A stretch of 6,448 bases of DNA from an archaeon (GTDB taxonomy: Archaea; Asgardarchaeota; Hermodarchaeia; Hermodarchaeales; Hermodarchaeaceae): contig JABXGY010000458.1 of NCBI GenBank assembly GCA_016550395.1, positions 1 through 6,448 on the forward strand, in the 5' to 3' direction. Both the position numbers and the translations under genes were made by a program. Positions within the stretch are counted from its first letter, which is position 1; each line of letters starts with the position of its first letter. Below are positions 1 to 5,678 of the stretch, one piece after another. The notes beneath the pieces were generated by a model. The model was not told where the DNA came from, made no database searches, and saw only the letters and a list, made by a program, of their open reading frames with translations.

Positions 1-54
1 AAATCATTTGACAACTACCCAAAAGACGAAATGCTAATATGCAATGGGTGCACA

Positions 55-74
55 CTTCCAAGAGAAACGTTAGG
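55..74 (+). promoter_or_regulatory. Putative origin recognition box (ORB) upstream of orc1
   Basis: The sequence reads C-TTCCA-AGA-GAAACG-TTA-GG. Archaeal ORB/mini-ORB sites, bound by Orc1/Cdc6, share from memory the shape TTCCA-NNN-GAAACG-NNN-GG. Both conserved blocks and the trailing GG match with correct spacing. The site lies 37 bp upstream of the orc1 start, where archaeal origins commonly sit. It could mark the edge of an origin extending left of the window, an Orc1 autoregulatory site, or both. An origin normally has several ORBs and an AT-rich unwinding element, and these cannot be seen here, so the call is an inference from a motif match. Confidence 0.45.
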
Positions 75-75
75 A

Positions 76-96
76 TTTCCTATGGGAACCTATTGG
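76..96 (+). promoter_or_regulatory. Second, degenerate ORB-like copy
   Basis: This stretch reads TTTCCT-ATG-GGAACC-TATTGG. It repeats the block layout of the 55-74 site exactly 21 bp (two helical turns) downstream, with mismatches in both blocks. Two sites on the same helix face would suit cooperative Orc1 binding. It runs into the orc1 Shine-Dalgarno sequence at 95-99, so bound Orc1 would cover the start of its own gene. Taken alone it could be chance. Confidence 0.28.
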
Positions 97-99
97 AGG
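95..99 (+). promoter_or_regulatory. Ribosome binding site of orc1
   Basis: GGAGG is a strong Shine-Dalgarno core, 11 nt before the ATG at 111. A closer ATG at 104 is out of frame with orc1 and opens only a short reading frame, so 111 is the supported start. The spacing is somewhat long. Confidence 0.6.
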
Positions 100-110
100 A
101 TCGATGATTT

Positions 111-1346
111 ATGGACGACCCCCGACCACTCGACCGCATCTTCGAACGTCTTAGTACTGGACCCTCTCTCATTCGTGATCGGAAGGTTCTCTGGCATTCA
201 TATGTTCCAGATGAATTACCTCATCGTGAAGAACAAATCACCCAGATTGGAAGTATTTTGGCAACTGGATTGAAGGGAAGTCGCCCATCTAACGTATTTG
301 TGTATGGTAAACCAGGAACTGGAAAAACGGCAGTTACTCGGTATGTTCTTCGAGAATTGACAACCAAATTTGGGGAGCTTCAGTTACCTTTCAAATCGGT
401 GTATTTGAATTGTCGTAACGTTGATACTGATTATCGTGTTCTGGCCAGGATATGTGCGGAGTTGGGTCAAAAGGTTCCTTTTACTGGGTTGCCAACTGAT
501 GAAGTTCACTCTCGTCTAGTTGAGTTGTTGGAAAGCCAGGATTTACTCACGATTATTGTTCTTGATGAAGTAGACCGGTTGGTGTTGAAGAGTGGGGATG
601 ACACTCTGTATAAGTTAACACGAATTAATTATGAGCTATCAAATGCACGTGTTAGTTTAATTGGAATTTCTAATGATCTTCGGTTTCCAGAATATTTGGA
701 TCCTCGGGTGTTGAGTAGTTTAAGCGAGGAAAAGGTAATTTTTCATCCCTATACAGCATTACAGTTGCAGGATATCTTACGACGTCGTAGTTCTCATGGT
801 CTTAAAGATGGAATCCTTGAGGAGCCTGGTGTAATTAATTTGTGTGCGGCATTGGCAGCACGTGAAGAGGGTGATGCAAGACGCGCTTTAGATCTATTTC
901 GGGTTTCAGTCGAGGTCGCTGAACGCGAAGGAAGTAAAGATGTTTCAGTTGAACATGTTGAAAAGGCGCGTTTAAGCATTGAACGAGACACCGTACTCGA
1001 AGTGCTCCGTACCCTCCCTTTACAACAAAAATTGGTTCTTTATGCTGTGTATATTTTAGAACGGTACAAACATCCACATCCTGTAACGGGTGAAGTTCAA
1101 GATGTGTATGGTGATTTATGCAACGAATTAGGAATCGACTCATTGACACAGCGTCGTGTTAGTGATCTTATCAATGATTTGGATGCCATTGGACTAGTAA
1201 ATGCTAAGGTAGTCAGTAAAGGGAGGTATGGCCGGACGAAGATTATTCGGTTGAGCGTTTCAAATAAAATGGTGGCTGAAGTTTTAGAACGTGATAGCCG
1301 AATTAAAACGCTCTCAAATTATACACCGAAAAATCTTGGAAAATAA
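111..1346 (+). CDS. orc1: Orc1/Cdc6 family replication initiator (origin-binding AAA+ ATPase)
   Basis: This 411-residue protein is normal length for archaeal Orc1/Cdc6, which binds origin repeats and helps load the MCM helicase. The N-terminus carries the family lead-in around residues 20-45 (IRDRKVL...YVPDELPHREEQI). It is followed by Walker A GKPGTGKT (66-73), Walker B VLDEVDRL (150-157), sensor 1 in GISND (185-189) and sensor 2 in EGDARRALDLFR (253-264). Residues from about 295 to 400 form the winged-helix DNA-binding domain, ending in the basic stretch GRYGRTKIIR. All ATPase motifs are intact, so it should be active. It starts at ATG 111 behind GGAGG, with ORB-like sites just upstream. 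The next gene abuts its stop codon, which suggests co-transcription. Other Orc1 paralogues may exist elsewhere in the genome; which paralogue class this is cannot be decided here. Confidence 0.96.
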   Translation: MDDPRPLDRIFERLSTGPSLIRDRKVLWHSYVPDELPHREEQITQIGSILATGLKGSRPSNVFVYGKPGTGKTAVTRYVLRELTTKFGELQLPFKSVYLNCRNVDTDYRVLARICAELGQKVPFTGLPTDEVHSRLVELLESQDLLTIIVLDEVDRLVLKSGDDTLYKLTRINYELSNARVSLIGISNDLRFPEYLDPRVLSSLSEEKVIFHPYTALQLQDILRRRSSHGLKDGILEEPGVINLCAALAAREEGDARRALDLFRVSVEVAEREGSKDVSVEHVEKARLSIERDTVLEVLRTLPLQQKLVLYAVYILERYKHPHPVTGEVQDVYGDLCNELGIDSLTQRRVSDLINDLDAIGLVNAKVVSKGRYGRTKIIRLSVSNKMVAEVLERDSRIKTLSNYTPKNLGK

Positions 1347-1949
1347 TTGTCTGATAATGAGGTTTTGTGTGTGTTTGGTATTCCACGTGATTCCATTCGT
1401 TTGGTGGATTATGCGTTTCGGGCATTAGGAAAAAAGGCTATTCCTTTATGGCAATTAATTTTTTTTCTTTCTTTTGATTTAAGACAAATGCCTCCTTCTA
1501 AAGCAAAGAAATTAATTCATGATTTGCACGTTAAAGGAAAGATTGTGTTTAAGGATGACTTAGTCTCATTATCTCCAGACCTTATAATTGAATCAACACA
1601 ATCTGCTCCGGCTTCTACAGAAAATTTAGGGGATTTACTCCGACATTTTGTTAGCAATTCACGCCTTTCACGTGCTGTTGGGATGAGCGATCAGGCCATA
1701 GAAATCAAAATGGCTTCGCAAAACCCATTAAGATTAGAAGCGACAGTACATGGGTCCCAGGATTATATTCTTGTTCTTGACGAGGCTCAAAGGCAAATTC
1801 ATCATAATTGTCCCGATTGGAAACGAGTAAGTGTCCTTCACCGATTTTGCAAGCATATTGCGAAATTATTTTTGCTATTAGAAAATGATGCGTCGATTAG
1901 GGTTTTACAATCTTTACAAGAGGAATCGTGGGATTTCATTCAGCTCTGA
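1347..1949 (+). CDS. DUF2240-like protein with C-terminal variant SWIM-type zinc finger
   Basis: Function unknown. Residues about 22-80 (FRALGKK...LSFDLRQMPPSKAKKLI...KGKIVFKDD) resemble from memory the archaeal DUF2240 family and look like a small winged-helix or helical domain. From residue 140 a hairpin (YILVLDEAQRQI) leads into H153-N-C155, 12 residues, then C168-K-H170 and a hydrophobic helix (IAKLFLLL). That is the layout of a SWIM zinc finger (CxC...CxH) with His replacing the first Cys. A linker of roughly 85-135 lies between. The ORF opens with TTG directly after the orc1 stop and has a weak ribosome site there. GTG at 1371 has a better one (GAGGT at 1359-1363, 7-nt spacing) and would give 192 residues. 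Co-transcription with orc1 and convergence on DP1 suggest a role in replication or repair, but this is inferred from position only. Confidence 0.8.
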   Translation: MSDNEVLCVFGIPRDSIRLVDYAFRALGKKAIPLWQLIFFLSFDLRQMPPSKAKKLIHDLHVKGKIVFKDDLVSLSPDLIIESTQSAPASTENLGDLLRHFVSNSRLSRAVGMSDQAIEIKMASQNPLRLEATVHGSQDYILVLDEAQRQIHHNCPDWKRVSVLHRFCKHIAKLFLLLENDASIRVLQSLQEESWDFIQL

Positions 1950-1967
1950 ATGAAATTCAAAGTTTTT
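1931..1967 (+). terminator. Hairpin plus T-tract across two convergent stop codons
   Basis: ATTTCATTCAG at 1933-1943 and its exact reverse complement at 1946-1956 are separated by CT. A further G-T and G-C pair extends the arms to 1931 and 1958. On the plus strand the stem is followed by TTTTT at 1963-1967, as for a terminator of the orc1 operon. On the minus strand no U-rich tract follows, so termination of the DP1 transcript is less evident. The repeat spans the stop codons of both genes. Archaeal termination depends more on T-tracts than on hairpins, so the structural role is inferred. Confidence 0.5.
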
Positions 1968-3511
1968 ACATTAAGTGTTTGGAGATTGACAAGGGGAATG
2001 ATTCCAGGTGTTGGTTCGATTCCGATAAGTTTCTGATAATTAGTTTGGCTCTGAAAGGTCCCTGAATTAATTAGAAGGGTTTTCCTGTAACTTCCTACAC
2101 TGGTCACGTGAACATGTCCGCAATGGAGTATATCGGGTACCTCATCGATAACTAGCCAATCACGGGGCTCGGGAGCTAAGGTAGTCCCAATTCGGTCATC
2201 TTTCTTTTTTCCATAAATGGGTGCAAGGTGTCTACCACGCAGCATTTCTCGCATTGCAACAAACCTCGCCTCCAATTCAGGTTTAGAAAGAGCAGCCATG
2301 ATATCTACTAAACTATCACCGTGATAGATCAGGACATTGACGCCATGAAGACTCACCTGTGAAGGGCATCCCAGTGAGGTTACTTCAGTCCCAGACTCGT
2401 TGAGTGCACTTAGAAACTGTTCATCAATTGCAGGTCGCGGTAAAGCTAATCGAACTCCATCATGATTACCAGGTGTAATTAAGACATGAATATGATTAGG
2501 GATTTCTTGAAGAAGACGATTCAGTCCCTGGAATTGACTATCAAGGTCATGAATGGTAATTTCATCAAGTTGGTTCGGATAAATTCCAATTCCATCTACA
2601 AGGTCGCCATTTATTATGATATATTTCACATTACCCGCTAGCTCAATGTGTTCCTTACTCCCTTCCTTTCCTTGTAACCAATCGAGAACTTTTTGGAATA
2701 TTTTATCAAGAAAATGCTGACTTCCATAGTGTATATCAGAGATAAGTAAAGCACTAATGTCTTCTTTAGCACGATTATTTCGGCGATTAGATGGGATGTC
2801 GGGGAGAAATAGATCCTTTGCTATAAGCATTTCAGAGCTGATGTGTGCACCTTCGATGCAGAGCACTTGGTCAAGTAAAATTAATTTTGCTTTTGAAATG
2901 AGATTTGGGTCTCGTTGCTGCACAATGACAGTGACTCGTCCTGTAAGGTCGTCTAATTCTATAGCAATATTCCCACTTTTTGTAGTAGTTTTTTTCGTGA
3001 CCTGACCAACAATTTTGACTGTTCGTTCTTTATCGTTAGTTGTGTTCTTCTTAGCTTTCATTGCATCTTTGATGTCAATTATTCCCTTTCCATCTACTCG
3101 TTGGCTTATGATATCACGCAAGCGGTAATATCGATCTTGAAAATTTAAAAGAAAGTCATCAATAGTGCCCTTGCCTTGTAATTCGGGTGTAGGGTCCTTG
3201 AGAATCTTGATTTCCGATTTTATGCTTTCTGCTGGTTGTCTCTTGCTGGTTAACCGTGTTATTGGTTTGGTTGGTTCCGTTTCTTTTTTTTCGGCTATTT
3301 CAGGTGGTTCAATATGAGGTAATTGAAAATGAGTGGGTTTGAGAACAGGTGTTTCTAAAGGGTGAATTTTGTTTGATGATAGAAAGGTATCCACAATCTG
3401 GTTTGGATTTTGTTCTTTTTGTAACATATCTAAGGTTTCTGGGCTAATTTGGAATCCAGCTTTGATCAATTTCGCAACAGCTGTTTGTATGTTGGTTTCT
3501 TCTGTTGGCAC
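1940..3511 (-). CDS. polB: DNA polymerase D small subunit DP1 (exonuclease subunit)
   Basis: DP1 is the proofreading 3'-5' exonuclease subunit of archaeal PolD, partner of the large subunit DP2 at the replication fork. The 523 residues show a helical N-terminal region (about 1-50), a polar, proline- and lysine-rich linker (about 50-115), an OB fold (about 160-235: TVKIVGQV...IELDDLTGRVTVIV) and a calcineurin-like phosphoesterase domain (about 252-510). The metal-binding motifs are all present: SDIH (258-261), NGDLVDG (301-307), GNHD (348-351), YHGD (396-399) and GHVH (465-468). The exonuclease should therefore be active. The start is GTG at 3511: a stop codon lies two codons upstream, and the next Met (residue 29) would remove part of the first helical domain. 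No good Shine-Dalgarno is seen, so the message may be nearly leaderless. Proximity to orc1 matches the euryarchaeal replication cluster; the DP2 gene is not in the window. Confidence 0.95.
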   Translation of the reverse strand: MPTEETNIQTAVAKLIKAGFQISPETLDMLQKEQNPNQIVDTFLSSNKIHPLETPVLKPTHFQLPHIEPPEIAEKKETEPTKPITRLTSKRQPAESIKSEIKILKDPTPELQGKGTIDDFLLNFQDRYYRLRDIISQRVDGKGIIDIKDAMKAKKNTTNDKERTVKIVGQVTKKTTTKSGNIAIELDDLTGRVTVIVQQRDPNLISKAKLILLDQVLCIEGAHISSEMLIAKDLFLPDIPSNRRNNRAKEDISALLISDIHYGSQHFLDKIFQKVLDWLQGKEGSKEHIELAGNVKYIIINGDLVDGIGIYPNQLDEITIHDLDSQFQGLNRLLQEIPNHIHVLITPGNHDGVRLALPRPAIDEQFLSALNESGTEVTSLGCPSQVSLHGVNVLIYHGDSLVDIMAALSKPELEARFVAMREMLRGRHLAPIYGKKKDDRIGTTLAPEPRDWLVIDEVPDILHCGHVHVTSVGSYRKTLLINSGTFQSQTNYQKLIGIEPTPGIIPLVNLQTLNVKTLNFIQS

Positions 3512-3624
3512 GACTTATCGCCAATACACCAATGGGCAGTTATCTTTTTTGTAGAGTTCGGTTAGGATGATATCATAAGTAACCTGAACAAATATTATCT
3601 GGAATTCGATTAGTGGTGGTATTT
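3512..3624. promoter_or_regulatory. Divergent promoter region between DP1 and phoU-like genes
   Basis: This 113-bp AT-rich gap must hold both promoters. For DP1 (minus strand) the A-rich run AAAAAAGATAAC (complement of 3539-3550) lies about 28-39 nt before the GTG, a TATA-box distance for a short-leader message. For the phoU-like gene AAATATTATC (3590-3599) sits about 25-35 nt before ATG 3625. A perfect 10-bp palindrome, ATGATATCAT, occupies 3567-3576 and could be an operator. GGTGGT at 3615-3620 is the likely ribosome site for ATG 3625. Box assignments are by eye and weak. Confidence 0.4.
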
Positions 3625-4581
3625 ATGGAGGCAAGGAAGTTACAACAAGTTGGAGCGACTTTTCTTCTCTCGGTTCCCAAACATTGGGTCGAAGAACAAG
3701 GACTGAAAAAAGGCTCAATGATTATTGTACATGAACGCGTGGATGGAATGCTTATTATTGACCCTGGTTTAGTTGAAGAACCATTGAAATTACGAAGTGT
3801 AATCACTAATCCATCGAATTTAGCTCGTAATATTTTAGCAGGGTATCTTGCCGGGAATGACGTTATTGAGGTTAATCTTGGGGGTGAAATGACTCCAGCT
3901 TTAAAACGTGAAGTCAAGCGCATGTCACAATTTTTGGTTGGAGTTGAGATTATGGAAGAGGATGCATCTACAATGACACTTCAATGTCTAATTCCACGAA
4001 GCATTGACTCTCGAACCTACTTACGACGTACTTATGGTATCGCTGCGAAGATGCATGAAGACGCAATACGCGCGTTTATTCGGAATGATCAAGAACTGGC
4101 ACTAGATGTGATTAACCGAGATCGCGAAGTAGACCGATTATATTTCCTTGTTGTTCGTCAGCTCCGGAAAGCTATTGCATCACCCACAGGTGACCTAATA
4201 CTTTCCCCACTAAATCTCCTCGATTATCGGCTTGTAGCCAAGGAAGTTGAAGCTATTGCAGATGGGTGTGCGAGTATCGCTGAACAAGTAATAACCGAAG
4301 GATATGTGGTTCCTCCTCGTCCCTTTGCACGGGTTCTAACGGAAATCAGTCAAGAAGTCCTCCTTGCACATCGAGAAGCAATTACAGCGGTTATTCAACA
4401 AGATAATAATAGGGCCCGCCGTGTCATCGCGCTTCAAGAAAAAATTTCAAGGCTTGTTGTTGAAATCACTGAGGTATTAGCGAAACAGGATACATCCGTA
4501 TTACCTGTATTTGATCGGGTAATTCATAATCTGGAACGAATCTTTGAATCTAGTATTGATATTGCAGACCTTGTAATATGA
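3625..4581 (+). CDS. AbrB-PhoU domain regulator (archaeal phosphate uptake regulator family)
   Basis: This 318-residue protein joins an N-terminal SpoVT/AbrB swapped-hairpin DNA-binding domain (about 1-50: MEARKLQQVGATFLLSVPKHW...GLKKGSMIIV) to PhoU-type helical bundles (about 130-318). PhoU metal-site helices are visible at 166-180 (DREVDRLYFLVVRQL) and at the C-terminus (ERIFESSIDIADLVI, 304-318). Archaeal proteins of this type are annotated as phosphate-uptake regulators: the PhoU part senses or relays phosphate status and the AbrB part binds DNA. No Pst transporter genes lie nearby, so its target here is unknown. The start is taken at ATG 3625, which begins exactly with the AbrB motif and has GGTGGT 4 nt upstream. 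GTG codons at 3613 and 3616 are in-frame alternatives adding up to four residues. The gene ends 12 bp from a convergent tRNA gene. Confidence 0.9.
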   Translation: MEARKLQQVGATFLLSVPKHWVEEQGLKKGSMIIVHERVDGMLIIDPGLVEEPLKLRSVITNPSNLARNILAGYLAGNDVIEVNLGGEMTPALKREVKRMSQFLVGVEIMEEDASTMTLQCLIPRSIDSRTYLRRTYGIAAKMHEDAIRAFIRNDQELALDVINRDREVDRLYFLVVRQLRKAIASPTGDLILSPLNLLDYRLVAKEVEAIADGCASIAEQVITEGYVVPPRPFARVLTEISQEVLLAHREAITAVIQQDNNRARRVIALQEKISRLVVEITEVLAKQDTSVLPVFDRVIHNLERIFESSIDIADLVI

Positions 4582-4593
4582 ATAAATATCTAG

Positions 4594-4690
4594 TGGCGCG
4601 GAGTAGGGGATTTGAACCCCTGCGACCAGATGGTCACTGGATAACCCGAAATATCTCGAGTCCAGCGCGTTACCGCTCCGCCAACTCCGC
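4594..4690 (-). tRNA. tRNA-Ser(CGA) with a 12-nt intron and encoded CCA
   Basis: On the minus strand GCGGAGT pairs perfectly with ACTCCGC to form the acceptor stem, followed by discriminator G and CCA (4594-4596). The T arm is AGGGG-TTCAAAT-CCCCT. The D arm has GCG/CGC with GG in the loop. A long variable arm with a GACC/GGTC stem makes it class II, which with discriminator G indicates serine. The anticodon stem is CTGGA/TCCAG, but 19 nt lie between its arms instead of 7. Removing 12 nt after position 37 leaves the loop CT-CGA-GA with anticodon CGA, reading UCG codons. It is convergent with the phoU-like gene, and no clear U-tract follows its 3' end. Confidence 0.95.
4643..4654 (-). other. 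tRNA-Ser intron (12 nt, canonical 37/38 site)
   Basis: The intron reads ATATTTCGGGTT between G37 and A38. Its TTCGGG segment can pair with CTCGAG of the anticodon loop. The central four pairs (CTCG with CGGG, one G-T) leave three-nucleotide bulges AGA and TTA, with the cut after the second base of each. This is the bulge-helix-bulge layout recognised by archaeal tRNA splicing endonuclease. The intron is very short, leaving only about five nucleotides to close the intron side, so that side has little or no helix. Confidence 0.85.
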
Positions 4691-4718
4691 TAGAATTTTG
4701 AATATGACAGTACTCGCC

Positions 4719-4731
4719 AATAAACGTTTTT
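4719..4731 (-). promoter_or_regulatory. Candidate TATA box and BRE of the tRNA-Ser gene
   Basis: On the minus strand TTTATT (complement of 4719-4724) lies 29-34 nt before the mature tRNA 5' end. It is preceded by an A-rich stretch (AAAAACG), as in archaeal BRE-TATA promoters. A short 5' leader trimmed by RNase P would put transcription start at the usual distance. Assigned by eye. Confidence 0.35.
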
Positions 4732-4741
4732 TCTCCTTTTT
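4727..4741 (+). terminator. T-rich tract, probable terminator of the phoU-like transcript
   Basis: TTTTTTCTCCTTTTT has six and then five T residues on the plus strand. Oligo-T tracts are the main intrinsic termination signal in archaea. No comparable tract occurs between the phoU stop (4581) and here, so the phoU transcript probably crosses the tRNA gene in antisense before ending. The same bases serve as the A-rich upstream part of the tRNA promoter on the other strand. Confidence 0.45.
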
Positions 4742-4761
4742 ATCTCGTCTCACCCAAACAC

Positions 4762-4800
4762 TTTATTTTCCTAGTGGCGTCCCACATCATAAATAGGTGA
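4762..4800 (+). promoter_or_regulatory. Promoter and ribosome binding site of the moxR-type gene
   Basis: TTTATTTTC starting at 4762 is a plausible TATA box; initiation about 25 nt downstream would fall near 4789. AGGTGA at 4795-4800 is a good Shine-Dalgarno sequence, 6 nt before the TTG at 4807, and is what supports that unusual start codon. Confidence 0.45.
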
Positions 4801-4806
4801 ATCCCT

Positions 4807-5655
4807 TTGGTCCAATTAAAAGACGTTACAGCTATACAAAGAAAGTATAAAATCATTGGGCGCCAAGACATAATAACCCAATGTCTTGCTTCGGATCAGG
4901 CAGATAAACATCTTCTTATCGAAGGACCAGTTGGTGTTGGCAAAACTACAGTTGCCTCAGCTATAGCTGATTTCTTAGGACGCTCCTTTTTCCGAGTTGA
5001 TGGGGATGAGCGTTACACTTCAGCAAAGTTGGTTGGTTGGTTTGATCCCCCCGTTGTGTTACAACAAGGTTATACACGCGACACTTTCGTTCCAGGTCCA
5101 TTAATTGAAACCATGGAAACAGGTGGGGTGCTTTTTATCAATGAAATTAATCGGATGCCCGAAGCAACGCAAAATACATTACTTCCTGTGATGGATGAAG
5201 GGCGCTTACATGTACCCAAATTAGGTATAATCCATGCCAAAAATGGATTCCGCATTATTGCCACACAAAATCCTGAAGCTAGTGTTGGTGTTACACCTCT
5301 TGGTGAGGCGCTGCGCGATCGTTATGTTTGGTTGTACTTAAATTATCATTCGGAATCGGAAGAACAAGAAATTGTTAAAATTAACACTGGTATTAAAGAT
5401 GAAGGTATTGTCAATATTGCCGTAGCAATTACACGTGCGACACGTGATTATGTTGACATTTTACGAGGGGCTAGCGTTCGGGGAGCAATAGATACCGCTA
5501 GTCTATACAAACAACTTCCCGGGGATGGTCATAAAGTTTGGGAACAGGCAGCTGTGATGTCTCTGGTCCCTAAAATCGAACTGAATGATAATGCTCAAAA
5601 ATCACCAGTTGAAGTTATACTAACTATAGTAAAATCAATTTTAGTAAATTTTTAA
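4807..5655 (+). CDS. MoxR-family AAA+ ATPase
   Basis: This 282-residue single AAA+ module fits the MoxR/CbbQ-like group, chaperone-like ATPases that usually act with a VWA-domain partner to assemble or activate target complexes. Visible motifs are Walker A GPVGVGKT (40-47), Walker B GVLFINEINR (107-116), sensor 1 ATQNP (152-156), the arginine-finger region EALRDR (167-172) and sensor 2 GASVRGA (221-227), the counterpart of the MoxR GASPR motif. The usual Walker B Asp is Asn112, while the catalytic Glu113 is kept. This may be normal in an archaeal subgroup (FINE-type). The start is TTG: a stop codon lies three codons upstream, the next Met is residue 103, and AGGTGA is 6 nt upstream. The VWA gene follows after 14 bp, so the two form an operon. 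The client protein is unknown. Confidence 0.92.
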   Translation: MVQLKDVTAIQRKYKIIGRQDIITQCLASDQADKHLLIEGPVGVGKTTVASAIADFLGRSFFRVDGDERYTSAKLVGWFDPPVVLQQGYTRDTFVPGPLIETMETGGVLFINEINRMPEATQNTLLPVMDEGRLHVPKLGIIHAKNGFRIIATQNPEASVGVTPLGEALRDRYVWLYLNYHSESEEQEIVKINTGIKDEGIVNIAVAITRATRDYVDILRGASVRGAIDTASLYKQLPGDGHKVWEQAAVMSLVPKIELNDNAQKSPVEVILTIVKSILVNF

Positions 5656-5660
5656 TCACC

Positions 5661-5678
5661 GAGGAGGCGATGACCTCC
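5661..5678 (+). promoter_or_regulatory. Start-site hairpin masking the VWA gene Shine-Dalgarno
   Basis: GGAGG at 5663-5667 is the Shine-Dalgarno of the VWA gene. CCTCC at 5674-5678, codons 2-3 of that gene, is its exact complement. They can form a five-pair, GC-rich stem with a six-base loop, CGATGA, that contains the ATG. The Shine-Dalgarno is only 2 nt from the ATG, which is unusually close. The moxR stop at 5653-5655 is 7 nt before the stem, so a terminating ribosome would cover and open it. Confidence 0.45.

Noticed and set aside
1..54. Possible tail of an upstream gene or an orc1 TATA box (CTAATATG near 33-40)
   Set aside because: A short plus-strand frame ends near 35, but too little sequence is present to identify a gene, and the TATA match is weak.
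31..273. 80-codon plus-strand ORF with a CxxC (CNGC), open from base 1
   Set aside because: It overlaps orc1 by more than 160 bp in another frame, and the orc1 N-terminal family motifs lie in that overlap. No recognisable domain.
794..1149. Two minus-strand ORFs inside orc1
   Set aside because: Both are shadows of a well-conserved gene, with Ser/Arg- or His-rich composition and no motif or ribosome site.
2757..3005. Plus-strand ORF inside DP1
   Set aside because: It is antisense to the OB-fold region of DP1 and has low-quality composition.
3573..3923. 116-codon minus-strand ORF over the phoU-like 5' end
   Set aside because: It is antisense to the AbrB domain and lacks any recognisable fold.
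4578..4796. 72-codon plus-strand ORF
   Set aside because: It is mostly the antisense of the tRNA-Ser gene; the RSRGFEPLRP string is the usual false translation of a tRNA T arm.
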